A model generated the notes under the pieces. The model ran no database searches. It was not told where the DNA came from and saw only the letters and a list, made by a program, of their open reading frames with translations. From Cunninghamella blakesleeana (taxonomy: Eukaryota > Mucoromycota > Mucoromycetes > Mucorales > Cunninghamellaceae): a stretch of 64,000 nucleotides of DNA. The DNA is taken from contig JAFCIZ010000003.1 in the NCBI GenBank assembly GCA_017871115.1, positions 745,001 to 809,000 on the forward strand, given 5' to 3'. Each line of letters begins with the position of its first letter. The first letter of the stretch is position 1. Positions 35,044 through 46,810 of the stretch are shown here, in pieces. A program made the translations under genes and the position numbers.

Positions 35044-37153
35044 TTATTGACAAAATGAAGAAGTAGGTAATGGGGTTTCAGTTTCAACAAAACTAGCTAT
35101 AGTAATAAATAGTGTATATATCATGATACAAATTCCAAATAGCATGAGTATTATATCGATTACTTTTTCATGTTGGTTTTTGGCAATTTTATAATGGAAT
35201 AATCCTAAAAAATAAAAAATAAAAAAAATAAGTTTTAAATGAAATAATAATAATATTTGTGTTTACTTTTTTCTTTTTTTCTTTTTCCTTTTTCTATAAA
35301 TTAATTACCTGGGAAAATATAACACAAAGCAATACAAGAAATAGAACCAACTGTTGTTATTATTATTAAAAAAGAGTAAATAGATTAAAATAAGTATGTA
35401 TTAAACAATAAAGTTTACTGTACTATGTATATTTATATGTGATATTTATGTTAATTTACCAAATGCTACAAATTTGTCCAAATTATCGCCACCTATCATA
35501 TATGCAGCTGTAGCACATAATATCGCTAAACAAGACCGGAAAAGATTTTTTAACCATTTAACCTTGACATCACGCGATCCCGATGAGCAATATTTAAATA
35601 ACTCAGTTTCAATTATTTTAATGGCAGGAAACAGCATAAAAGGAATTCTAAAACAGGAAAAAAGATCTTCGTTAGTCACCATTACCTTGTCTTTTTTTTT
35701 TATCTAATTTTTTCTATTTCTTTCTTTTTGTTTCTTATGCCTTACTTACGTTAATATAACGGCTATTGAATATAATAATTGCGATGTAATAGTTAACCCA
35801 TGAGAAGAAGGAAAATTATAGATGACAGCAGCTTTAATTTGATCCCCGTAAGCTAAATAAGACATTGATCCAATAAGTACATAAATAACGCATACAATAA
35901 CCGTTCCAGTATATACTACTAAAGGAAACTTTTCTGGCCTTTCCATAGATTCTGATATTGGAATAACTATTCATTTTAATAAATAAATAATAAATAAAAA
36001 TTGTAAGTACGTGCTTATTAATACATTCATTATTCATTTATATATGTATATACGTGATTATTTTCATTTTCATTTTTCATCTCCGTATTTATTTTATTAA
36101 TATAAATATTATGTACTTAAACCGATGCCTTCAAAAGAAAAAATAGATGTAGATATCATTAAACCGAACTGAGAAGTATTGACAAGTTGAATATTTGGCC
36201 CCACACCATGCTGAATTAGCTGCACGCTTGTAAAATAAAGAACACAGACTAAGCCAAAGAAAATAAACACATCGGCTATTATGATGGTAAACGATAACCT
36301 TGCTATATGTCTTATCATTACTAATGGTAAAACAACAATTAAAGGGAGCCAAATGTATTCCTTTTGTGAAATCATGACTTTACAATGAGAAAGAACTTGA
36401 ACAATATTTACCAGATTACCAGAGATAAAGATAAAATAAGAACAAACAAAGCCCAATTGAGATAATGCAATAAAGAATAAAACTAAATAACAAACGTATG
36501 TGCCATATAATTTATTCGCCACATCACCATACGTACCACCAATCACTTGTTGTGTTTTCACCAGCCTTAAAAATGCAAATAAACATATACTAGCAATTAA
36601 AATCATCAAGAAGATTGACAAAAGTAACCCTCCACGTTCAAATCTAATAAAAAAATAAAATGTATAAGCACAATAATAAAATGATGGTGAGGGTATAAAT
36701 GATTAGCTAGATAAATTAAAAAATCTTGATTAATATTTTCTTTTGAAGTTACCCTTTTGGCAAAAAGAGTACACCAGAACCAATGAATGCCTTTAAAAAC
36801 ATCAATAAGGCTTTTCCAGTAGAAGTACGAGATTCATTATTTATTTGATGTTGATGATTAGGATCATGCTGTTTCCATCTGTCTTCTGTAAATTGATAAA
36901 AGGAGTTTACCGAGTGAGTAAATGATTTAGTATTTAATAAAGATGGCCTAGTAGGTTTATTTTTTTTAATTTTAATTTTTTCATCATCTTTATCATCATT
37001 ATCGCCATCATTGTTTAATTCTGCTAGTTTTGGGCTATTTGATGCTGACTGAGTTGGTAGAATGAATTTTACTGGTAAAGAGGCTGAAGATTGATTTATG
37101 ATTGTATCACCTTCTTCATTATTGTTAATATTACTATGGCAATTAGGTATCAT
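35044..37153 (-). CDS. AVT3: AVT3-like vacuolar amino acid transporter
   Basis: Six exons, 37153-36753, 36643-36117, 35966-35750, 35647-35460, 35350-35309, 35204-35044; 511 residues. The AVT3/AVT4 group (AAAP/SLC36-type) exports neutral amino acids from the vacuole. Seen: a hydrophilic, Asp/Lys-rich N-terminus of about 110 residues; the first segment with KALLMFLKAFIGSGVLFLPKGF, the family's G-S-G-V-L-F-L-P signature; GGTYGDVANKLYG; SIFSFEGIGLIIPISESMERPEKFP, the conserved loop with E-G-I-G; and SYLAYGD. About ten hydrophobic segments follow in order to the end. The N-terminal extension is longer than in plain SLC36 but usual for fungal AVT3. Divergent from the THUMPD3-like gene. Exact substrate is not shown. 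Confidence 0.88.
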
Positions 37154-38849
37154 GATTATTCGAGAATTTTATCATAAATATAGAAATATATAGAGGTATA
37201 TATATATAAAAGAAAATTAATAAATAAAAATAATTTTGAAATTATAAAAATTAAAAAAATGAAAATAAAATTGAACTACGGAATTTTTTTTTTCTTTCTA
37301 ATTACCAATTTTTAAGTTTTTACAGAATATTTACTAATATGAGAATAACGATGATGACATATGGGTGCTTTTCTCTATTTCATTCGATATTGGAAGAATA
37401 ATAAACTTAAAATTGTAGAAATGTAATCTAAGTAAATAACGTAAAAAAATAATAAAATTATCGGTAAATTTTATAAAAATAGATTACCTTTTCGTATCCA
37501 TTAGCATATTTTCCCCTTTTATATCATTACTATTTTCTTTTATTTTTTTTATTGTAATAACATTTTGTAATATAATATTATTGAAAAATATTGGTGATAT
37601 TACACTTAATAAAGCTGTATGATCAAAAATGATTTTTCATTTTTAAAAAATAAAAGGAAAAGAGGGCTATTCTATAGTAAGATTTGTTATGGAATAAAAA
37701 AACAGCCATACGTCAGCATTTCTAATGCTAGTGTCACCACATAGCTTGAAAGGATTCATTTGATTATTTTATTTTCCAAACAATTTCTTGCTAAATGCAT
37801 ATACTTGTTTAAAGTCAATTATTCTATTATGTATTTTGAAAATATAACATGATATGAAAAGTTAATAATAATAGCAATAACAATAAAATAAGCTCTTATC
37901 CTTTTTATTATATTGAACACTTTTCTTTTTACTAATAGCTATTATTACTTACGAAAAATAATATATATTTTATATGCACTTTTAATATATAAGCAGAGAG
38001 ACATATATCATCTTTATTATTTAAAAATAACATATTATAATTATTATACGATGATAAATTTTGTTGTAATCTAATCTAAAGCGTCCCAAAAATACATTTA
38101 CAGATATTATCTGATACTGTTTGACATTATTGAGTGATTGTTACTAAAAAATAAAAATATAATATTAAATAACAATGTAATAAAGTATTAGAAAGAGGAA
38201 GAAAAAAAAACTTTCCAACTTTTTAAAAAAAATTACTAGTAACTGAGATTTAATTTTTTAATTCATTAACTTTTTTTAATGCTTCTTTTTGATTATTTTT
38301 TATGCAGGATTCGTTTAATAAAACAAACTACACTAAAACATTCTTAAAAAAATGTTGTACGTATATTAATAATTCTATATTTGAAATCAATGATTCTTAT
38401 TAATTTTTCTGTTAGAGCAATTAAGAGAGAGAGAAAAAAAAAGATGGAACATTTTATAAATTCAAAAAAAAAAAGAAAAAAAATACTGATCAAATGCTGG
38501 ACTTTTCATTGCATTTTTTTTGTTTTTATAATATGTATACTTGTTTTCATATTAGATATATATTATGGAACACAAATGTGAAATTTCGATAGGAATTTTT
38601 AAGCTTAATTTCTTTCAGGTGCTATTTTGTTATTACATAGTAATAGGTTAGAATAAAAAAGCTAATATAATTATCTTATATGCAGCAATGAAGAGAAGCC
38701 AATTATGGGAACATAAAAAAAAAAGGTCTGACTGGTAAATGAGTTTTAATTTTTATTTTTATTTTAAAAAAATTTTTTGGCATTTTTTTTCGCTTTCTAA
38801 TTCTTTACTTTTTTGTTACCTTTGTAAAAGTATATTATTATATAATATA
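37154..38849. promoter_or_regulatory. Divergent promoter region, AVT3-like and THUMPD3-like genes
   Basis: 1.7 kb, AT-rich. Several segments look like exons without a gene: acceptor-like ATGCAG at 38302-38307 and 38680-38685, and TTTCAG at 38613-38618. A 45-codon frame at 38444-38581 codes a basic stretch plus one hydrophobic segment. No consistent model was found. Confidence 0.4.
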
Positions 38850-40573
38850 ATGGCAATATCACAAATACATGTACTATTTCACGTTCCTGAAGGTATTTAT
38901 AAATAATGTATAGAGTTACATAGAGTTACATATAGTCAATCAATTAATATTAATATTACTTCTATTTCTTATATTAATATTATAGGTTTTGAAGAAATAG
39001 CAACTTTAGATATTAAAGAAAGTTTATTACCGTTTGAAGGTTTAGATCCTTTATCAACTATATATATAAGTGAAACCAAAACAGGCCGAGTTCATTTATT
39101 TTCAAAAATACGTCAAGAAATAGAAATAAAACAATGGTGGGATTTTTTATCAAGCATAGCACTCGTCTGTGTCTATCATATGACGTTGATCACAACCACC
39201 ACAACAGTACCTATTCAGGACGTTTATCACGATAATAAAAAAATAACGGATGAACAAGAAAATCATGAAGAAAAGGAAGAAGATAATGTACTAGGGCAGT
39301 ATATTCAAAGCAAAGTGAAACATACAAATTGGCAAGCTTATTTAAATCATATTCAACAGGATAATAATAATGAAGATACATCATCATCAGCCAAGACTAC
39401 TTTTAGAGCAACATTTTATAAAGATCAATTAACACATTCTATGAAAACACAAGATATATCAGGATGGATTGGGTATGCTTATAGTGAACTATATCCTCTT
39501 TGGAAAGTAAACCTTAAAAAATATGATTATAATATTGTTGGTATTTGGGGGAAAAGTAAAGACCAAGCATTATTAGCCCATTGTCTATGTAAAGATGAAG
39601 CTATGAATAGTTCTTTGAAAGAAGGAAAAGAAGAAGAAGAAGAAGAAGAAACAAGACCTATTTTATTGTATCTTGGTATTGAAATTCCTATGCCCGATCC
39701 AAAATACAGAAACCGAGTCCATCTCGGTAGAACTAGTTTAAATCCACCTATTGCCTCATGCCTTGTTCGTTTAGCTGATCCTCAACCTGGTCAAATTATT
39801 TTCGATATGTGTTGTGGAACAGGTACTATTCCAATTGAAGGTAAATTTAAAATATATTAATATACATATATATATAAAAACACCCCCAATGATTATTTAT
39901 ATATATTTATTTATTTATTTATTTATTTATTGTAGGTGCATCAAAATATCCAAATACTTTATGGGTTGGTGGTGAAGGTAATGTTTTTGTTTATTTATTT
40001 ATAATTTATTTATTTTCTTTAAAAAAAAAAAGAGTTGCATGAATAATATTAAAAAAAACTATTTACATAAAAATATATATAATAATTATAATGATCATTA
40101 TTACATTTATAATTATATAAATATAGTTAAAGTTAAAACATTATCTGTCAAAGCAAAAGAAAATATGTTACACGCAAAAGTATCGAACGTGGAATTATTA
40201 TTAAGTAATGGACGATTATTGAATTTTAGACATGGTAGTATTGATACCGTTGTATCAGGTAAAACAATCAAAAATAGAAATAGAAAATGATTATTATTTT
40301 ATTTGCTTAAAATATATAAATATTTTAGATTGGCCATGGGGAATTCGGGAAGGATCTTTTTCAACAATACAAAAGTTATACCCAAAGTTTATTCGACAAA
40401 TTAGCCATGTTTTACGAAAAAATGGTAAAGCGTATATTGTATCTCAAGGACAAAAGTTGATGGGAAGAGTATTAGAATATGATTGGGTTAAAGAGATCTT
40501 CTTAATAGAAGACATATTATCTATCAGTATTGGTGGTATAGGGGTATTTATTTATATTTTAAAGAAAAAATAA
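38850..40573 (+). CDS. THUMPD3: THUMPD3/Trm14-like tRNA guanine-N2 methyltransferase
   Basis: Five exons, 38850-38892, 38986-39840, 39936-39977, 40127-40258, 40329-40573; 438 residues. The family methylates N2 of guanine in tRNA (m2G6/7) using SAM, with Trm112 as partner in eukaryotes. Seen: an N-terminal THUMP-like part with GFEEIATLDIKE; VHLGRTSLNPPIASCLVRLA (about 270-290); the SAM-binding motif IFDMCCGTGTIPIEGA; and, in the last exon, SDWPWG where the family catalytic motif IV is usually D-L/M-P-F-G (D358, P360, G362). Asp/Glu-rich insertions interrupt the THUMP part. Met1 fits an AT-rich leader and gives a complete N-terminus. Trm11-type (m2G10) is an alternative, less likely from the NPP/THUMP arrangement. 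Confidence 0.8.
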
Positions 40574-40710
40574 AGTTATTGCCATTATTTTTGTTATACC
40601 TCATGTTATATCGGATGGTGTCTTGAAAGAAATTGATTGGTTAATTAGTCAACGTGCACATATTTCTTTTTGAAACACCAAGATTAAAATAATAAAGAAT
40701 CTGATAGATA

Positions 40711-40716
40711 CACGTG
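40711..40716. promoter_or_regulatory. CACGTG E-box (distal)
   Basis: Palindromic class B E-box core, 706 bases upstream of a class B bHLH gene. Binding is predicted, not shown. Confidence 0.45.
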
Positions 40717-40799
40717 ATGCCACTCATTATTGGGTTAAAAAAATAATACTAGTTTATCCTTTTTATATATAAAAAATAGCCTTTTATAAAACAATCCCA

Positions 40800-40838
<39 letters not shown>

Positions 40839-41148
40839 GAAAAGTAAAATAAAAAAAATCTACCTCTCCTTAACTTAGTCTTGTATTTTTAATGTAAACA
40901 GATAAGAAATCTAAACCGAAAGATGGATACAAATATCAATTTTTCAATGATCTTTTGGGATTTTTTTTCCTTATCTTTCCTTCCACTCTCTCTCTCTTTC
41001 TCCCTCGCACCCCTTTTTTTATTAAAAAAATTATGCAAATCAAAGGATAAAAAAGGGAAAGGAAAAAAAAAACAGCATGTGAGTATGTGTGAGTTAAATA
41101 AAAAGAGGGATAATATGTAATATCGGAGTAAGCTATTAATCTATACTA

Positions 41149-41154
41149 CACGTG
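41149..41154. promoter_or_regulatory. CACGTG E-box (proximal)
   Basis: Second copy of the same core, 268 bases upstream of the bHLH start. Binding is predicted, not shown. Confidence 0.45.
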
Positions 41155-41416
41155 CCAGTAACAAATCACTTTTATTGGTATAAATTTCATGTCAGCTTTT
41201 GAATTATTTATTACGTTCCACGCTTTATATTTCCTCATTACCATTGGAAGATTTTTTAAAAGAGATATAACATAATTCATATTTTTTACATTGTCATCTA
41301 TTTTTTTTATTTTTGTTTTTTTTATTAATCTTACTTTTATTTTTTGCTTTTTCTTTTTCCTTTTTTTTTTTTCATTTTATTTCATTTTATTTTATTTATA
41401 ATTAAATTATAGAAAA

Positions 41417-42703
41417 ATGACTTCATCATCACCTATAAAGAAAAGAAAAATATCATCATCGCCTGTTAATGAAAGACAGCAACCAATATTACCACCTACA
41501 CCAACAAATCAAACTCATCCTTCAGCTGGCCCACCTCCAACTTCATTTATGGCTTTACCTCCACCTATGATGCCATATTCAACAACTAGTGTAGCCCCAG
41601 CTCCTATGGCTTATTACCCTGTTTATCCTCATCAAGGTCATTTTTATATTGCTTCTCCACCTTTACATCCTACTTCTCCTTCTCATCCTACAAAAATACT
41701 ACCAAAATTACCATCTTCACCTATATCCACAGCTACACCTCCTTCCTCTGTATCATCAGCATCTGCTTACCCACCTTCATCCTCATCATCTACTTCCTCT
41801 ACAAACACTCCTCCCACATTACCAACTACATCACCATCCATTCATCCTACTTACACTTTTTATCCATACCCTATCACATCTCCAAACATGCATCCTCATC
41901 ATCACCCTACTATTTTATCACCTGCTATGACAGCAACAACAGCAACAACTCAATCATCGAATCAAACCATGACAACTGCAGATCAAAGAGAGCAAGCAAG
42001 AAAGGTATCACACAGCGCTATTGAACGAAGAAGAAGGGAACGAATCAATGATAAAATCATGCAATTAAAACATTTAATACCTACTTGTGCTAATCAAGAA
42101 AATTTACATAAAATGTCCATTTTACAAAGTGCTATCGATTATATTACTTATTTAAAACAAGTTTTACAAGAAAATCACGATGAAAAAGATGATGACGACG
42201 ACGACGACAATGATGAAAATCATGACGAGAATCAATCTAAAGATCTTTCTATGAAAAAAAAGAAAAAGAATAAAAAACATAATACAAAAGAAATGTTAGA
42301 TTTACTTCATGGTAAATTACAGCTAACAAAAACAACAAAATCAATGTTGCCAAAAGAAGTAGAACCCTACACAAATCAATTTAATATTAAATCATCCCCA
42401 ACAACTTCTCCATCTAATAATAATATTCCACGCCCTGTATCACCACCATTATCAAATGAAGATAATAATCAAAAAGCAATTAAACCTTTGGACTTACTTA
42501 TCAATAATAATAACAATAATAATAATAATAATAACAATAATAAATCAAATATACCATCCTTATCTTCTGATTTATTATTAACTCCTGCATTAACACCAAA
42601 AACATCTACTACTCCTCCTTCTCCAACTACTTTACCATCATCCTCTTCCTCCTCATCTTCTAACACTACTTTAAATATGAGTGTTAAGAATTTATTATGT
42701 TAA
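41417..42703 (+). CDS. bHLH transcription factor, class B type
   Basis: Single-exon gene of 428 residues. Residues 1-190 are Pro/Ser/Thr-rich, disordered, and His/Tyr-rich near 60-80 and 145-165. The bHLH domain (about 196-250) reads KVSHSAIERRRRERINDKI, a loop, then KMSILQSAIDYITYLKQVL. The basic region has His, Glu and Arg at the three class B positions (H5-E9-R13), which predicts CACGTG binding. After it come an Asp-rich stretch (about 255-275), a Lys-rich patch, and Ser/Pro/Thr-rich tails with a poly-Asn run. No PAS, leucine zipper or SREBP-type Tyr is visible. The gene was not found to have introns. Relatives include Mucoromycota USF/MITF-like or Esc1-like factors; the target genes are unknown. 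Two matching E-boxes lie in its own promoter. Confidence 0.88.
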   Translation: MTSSSPIKKRKISSSPVNERQQPILPPTPTNQTHPSAGPPPTSFMALPPPMMPYSTTSVAPAPMAYYPVYPHQGHFYIASPPLHPTSPSHPTKILPKLPSSPISTATPPSSVSSASAYPPSSSSSTSSTNTPPTLPTTSPSIHPTYTFYPYPITSPNMHPHHHPTILSPAMTATTATTQSSNQTMTTADQREQARKVSHSAIERRRRERINDKIMQLKHLIPTCANQENLHKMSILQSAIDYITYLKQVLQENHDEKDDDDDDDNDENHDENQSKDLSMKKKKKNKKHNTKEMLDLLHGKLQLTKTTKSMLPKEVEPYTNQFNIKSSPTTSPSNNNIPRPVSPPLSNEDNNQKAIKPLDLLINNNNNNNNNNNNNKSNIPSLSSDLLLTPALTPKTSTTPPSPTTLPSSSSSSSSNTTLNMSVKNLLC

Positions 42704-42959
42704 AAAAAAAGAATAAATTATCGTTAATTTTTTTTTTTAATCACTTGTAAATAAATAAATAACTATATATATTAATATATATATATATATATATTGATGA
42801 ACTTCAATTTTATTTTTTAATGTATTTAAAACAGATCAGAGAAATGAATGATGATATTAAAAATTAAAACTCAGTCATTTTTATTTTTTTAAAAGCGAGA
42901 ATTTCCATGATTTTTTTTTAAGTCTTCTTCCTTTTTCTCTATTTTTTTAAAGACCAAAA
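42704..42959. other. Short intergenic region
   Basis: 256 bases of AT-rich DNA between the bHLH stop and the AIG2-like start, with a TA run at 42776-42795. No further gene. Confidence 0.5.
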
Positions 42960-43106
42960 ATGACAAAAACTATAAATAATGATAATAAGGCTTTTTTTTA
43001 TGGAACTCTTATGTCAACAGAAATAATAGGCAAAGGTAAAGTTTTTTTAAAAAAGAAAGAAAATAGTATTATATAAAGAATTACTATTATATCAATTCAT
43101 TGATGA

Positions 43107-43138
<32 letters not shown>

Positions 43139-43303
43139 TAACATAGTTTTATGTGGAAAGTCCAGTTCCCATATAATAAGAACTCAGAAATTATCAACAC
43201 TCCAATTAGATCCTGCCACTCTAAAAGTAAATCATAATATATAAACGGATAGTTCAAAAAAAATAAAAAAGGTGTATAAATATATGTGTAAATGTATTTG
43301 TGC

Positions 43304-43343
<40 letters not shown>

Positions 43344-43750
43344 ATGTCTGTTTATGTATAGTTATTTATGATCAAAAGTAGGGACATAAACGCTTTGCTG
43401 TAAAACATGCTACTTATCCAGGAATCATTGAATCAGATAATATTGATGACCAAGTCGATGGAATATTATGTCAAGGATTATCTTTAAAAGATATGGAGGC
43501 TTTAGACAATTATGAAGGAGATGTAAGTAAAAATATCGTGATATACTCTATGATTTATATATAAATCTGATGATGTTTTTTTTTATTAATTTAGGAATAT
43601 GAACGTCGATTATTAAACGTAACATTAAAAGATCACACAATAATATCTTGTCAAGTATATATTTGGATAGCTGGGAAAAATCAATTAAAAGATCATGATT
43701 GGGATTATCAAGATTGGGAAAATAGATTTATTCAAGATACAGAATTTTAA
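42960..43750 (+). CDS. AIG2/GGACT-like gamma-glutamyl cyclotransferase family protein
   Basis: Four exons, 42960-43035, 43147-43226, 43382-43522, 43595-43750; 150 residues. The N-terminal FFYGTLMS motif (YGTL, residues 14-17) is the substrate-binding loop of the gamma-glutamylcyclotransferase fold. YPGIIES, then VDGILCQGLSLKDMEALDNYEGDEYERR, follows, with Glu97 at the position of the catalytic base of the family. The end has VYIWIAGK. Family enzymes cyclise gamma-glutamyl groups to 5-oxoproline; AIG2-type members have varied substrates, so the exact reaction is open. The third exon starts after CAAAAGTAG, chosen over the earlier AG because it keeps the frame (GHKRFAVKH). No partner genes adjoin it. 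Confidence 0.82.
43306..43343. repeat. (AT)n(TG)n compound microsatellite in the AIG2-like intron
   Basis: TA run followed by TG run, in the intron between exons 2 and 3, near 43306-43343. Confidence 0.8.
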
Positions 43751-44263
43751 TGACGATATATAAAATACTAGAATATCAAATGAAAACTTGGTTTAATCAT
43801 CATTATTTTAAAAAATAATAAATATAAAAGGGAATAAAATATGATATTCATGCTATATATGTATATTTTTGTATATTAATTCAAGGTTCCAAGGTTTTCA
43901 TATGAATTTTATTGTTACACTTTTTTTTCAGTTAAATATTTTTACAACATGCTTATTTTCATATACGTATATATTAGTTCTTTACATTTAAATGGATAAA
44001 TATATATTTGTATTTATATTAAAGAATACTTATTTATTTAAAAAATACCTATAAAAAATGATTACCAATTTTTTTTTATATTATTAAATTTGTGTGGATA
44101 TAAAAGCTGTCCGCTTTAAAAAATTTCATACTCCGTATTTTTTTTTTTGGATTTTTTTTCACATGGCCATTTTCTAACATTTAAAGTTGTGTTTTACTTT
44201 AATTTTTTTTCTCTCTTTTTCTCTTTTTCTCGTAACTTTTTTTTCTTAAAAAAATAAAATAAA
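43751..44263. other. Intergenic before seipin
   Basis: 513 bases, AT-rich. T/C-rich tracts (44195-44250) lead into the seipin start. No gene seen. Confidence 0.5.
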
Positions 44264-45047
44264 ATGGCAAGCCAGTCTAATGCAGTAAGCTTATTTCCTT
44301 TTTTTTTTAACATTATTTAAATATATTTTTATTGTATTGCTTCTTTTCCTTTTATTTTTTTAATTCCTGTCTCTTTTCAAACCTTTTTTTATATATACAC
44401 AGAGAGATAACAATGGATTCCATGTAGTACCTTCTATGGAAGATGAAGATATATTAGATGATAGCTCTATTCATAGTGAACAAAATCGTTCTACCACACG
44501 TCGTCGTCGCCATAACCAACATAATACAGCTACTTCTTCTTCCTATCGACCTCAAGATGAAGTAGAAGAACTTGACTCTGAAGAATATAGTAATAACAAT
44601 AAACCACCTTATAATGTTATTGACTCTGGTGATGAAGAAGACGAAGAAGAAGAAAGAGAAGAAGAGGAAGACGAGGAATTGCCACCACTTGAATTACATC
44701 CTATGGTGATCTTTATTGGAACAGTAATAAAAAAAATAACTATGCCATTTATTAAAGTATTATTTGCACCTAAAGCACAACGGACCATGATCAAATCAGC
44801 TATTTTTATGGTCGTCTTTGTATGGATATTATTAACTAGTATAACAGCTTATTTGACTTTTTACCAACATTATGTTCCTCGTACTCTTCATAAAGAATCT
44901 ATTTATTTCCAATACGGCCATGTTGGTCAACGTAATTTAATAGAACCTCGCGGTATTGTGGATTTTACTCATGGTTATCAAAAAGCTGTAAGTTTATTTT
45001 ACATCTTATTTATCTTAAAAATAATAAGTGATAATGAGACAAAGTAA

Positions 45048-45078
<31 letters not shown>

Positions 45079-46153
45079 TATTTATGGATCAACAATAGTA
45101 CTAAAAAAAAAAGATTAAACATTGTTGTAGAAAGAAAGACATTGTCAAATATAAAATTACAAATATATTTATTTATTTATTTTTCTTTTATATATTCATA
45201 TGTTTATATATTTATTTGCATATTTTTTATTAGCCTCTTCGACATGAACAAGCATATAATGTTTTTGTACAATTACACGTCCCAACATCCGATATCAATT
45301 TTAATTTAGGTAACTTTATGGTGGATGTCAAATTATTAACAGAAAATGAAACAGTACTAGCACATTCAAGTCGTCCTGTAAGTAAAAAATAAAATAAAAT
45401 ACAAGTAGCTAAAAGAGATAATGAAAGATGAATAAATAGAATAACGATCTATTGACATTCACCATCATCCATTTATATAAATTTACAGGGTATTCTTCGA
45501 TATCAATCACATACTCAACGTATTTTACACGTACTTGCCAAAGCATTCCCATTATTAATTGGATTTACTGAAGAAAGTCAAGTCGTTGTAGTACCACTAA
45601 TGGAAGGCTATATTGAAAAAAAGGTATAATCAAAAATAAATAAATATATGTTGTATGTATTTATATATTTACATATAGTTTATTTTTATTTTATTTTGAA
45701 AATGATAGTCAAATCCATTTGTCAAAGCATCAGTATCAATCTCTAATCCAGATTTACAAATTTATGATGCACAGATTTCTATAAGAGCTGATTTCCGTGG
45801 ACTTCGGTAAAGATTAGTTCAATTTATTTTTATATTTATTATATATAGAATAAGATCAAATATTAATGTATCTATATATATGACAATTATTTTATAGGTA
45901 TTATATGTATTATCGTCGTATTCCAACCGCTATCTCCTTTATTATTTTATTCATGGTCATTGAATTTATTTTTACAACCATTGCATGGAAGAAATATGGA
46001 CAACATTTATGGTATAAATTACAAGATTTATTTGAAGAAGCTGCTTTGGAACAACAAGCTTATCAACAACAATTGGCTGAAAGAGAATCTTTACAACAAC
46101 ATCGTCGTACATCCTCTACTACTAACCTTGTAAATAAGGATGGAAATCATTAA
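44264..46153 (+). CDS. SEI1: Seipin, ER lipid-droplet assembly protein
   Basis: Six exons, 44264-44284, 44403-44987, 45234-45377, 45489-45623, 45709-45806, 45898-46153; 412 residues. Seipin oligomers form the ER cage where lipid droplets bud. Seen: an acidic N-terminal cytosolic region (about 20-105, with Glu/Asp runs); a first membrane helix at about 136-160 (SAIFMVVFVWILLTSITAYL); the lumenal beta-sandwich with QAYNVFVQLHVPTSDINFNLGNFMVDVKL (split only for reading), RILHVLAKAFPLLIGFTEESQ and SNPFVKASVSISNPDLQIYDAQISIRADFRGLRYYMYY, all matching the conserved seipin core; and a second membrane helix at about 337-358, then a Gln/Glu-rich tail. The first exon codes only seven residues. Longer than yeast Sei1 (285), nearer animal seipin (about 398). 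Confidence 0.92.
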
Positions 46154-46757
46154 GTACTTTTCTAATTATCTTTATATTATATTATATATATATATATTAA
46201 ATACATGTTAAATAATATATGAATATAAATAAATAAACAACTAAAATAGGTAATATATAAATAAATGGTTCTTTTATTACGATTAATATTTATACATATG
46301 TATATTAAAATTAAAATTGTATTGGAAGAGGAAGCTTATTTTCATAATTTTATGTTATAAAAAGAATTCTTATATAAAAACTATATTTGAATGAGATTGC
46401 TTAATTTTTTTAAAATGATAAATTTATTTTATTTAATTTAGAAAACACACTATTGATATAAAAGAAACGAACTAGATACATAAAATAAAAACAATATCAA
46501 TTAGAAGGAATAAAAAAAAAAAAGTACGTAAAGATTATCTATAAATGGTTATGGTTTTTTGTTTTGAAATGGCTATTTTTTTTTTGGTAGTTTTTTTTTT
46601 TTTTTTTTTGTAATATTTTTTTTAAAAAATATAAAAAGTATGGGTAATAAAAATTTTAAATTGTTTAAAAAAATAATAATCGTAAAATGATGATAATGAT
46701 TATATAATAGTAATATTTGTTGTATATATATAAAAAAATCCATAAAAAAAAATAAAC

Positions 46758-46788
<31 letters not shown>

Positions 46789-46810
46789 TTGACCCTGTTT
46801 TGCTGCTGTT
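46154..46810. other. Convergent 3' region
   Basis: 657 bases, AT-rich, with A/T homopolymers, a T run of about 20 near 46589-46608 and a TA run at 46768-46789. No gene seen. Confidence 0.5.

Larger units (their letters stand above)
40574..41416. promoter_or_regulatory. bHLH gene promoter with two CACGTG boxes
   Basis: 843 bases. CACGTG occurs at 40711-40716 and 41149-41154, 706 and 268 bases upstream of the bHLH start at 41417. Also a TA run at 40806-40832, CT-rich DNA at 40980-41010 and a T-rich leader. A 65-codon + frame at 40923-41120 is not supported. Confidence 0.5.

Noticed and set aside
38444..38581. 45-codon frame, basic region followed by one hydrophobic segment
   Set aside because: A/T homopolymers explain the composition; no family recognised.
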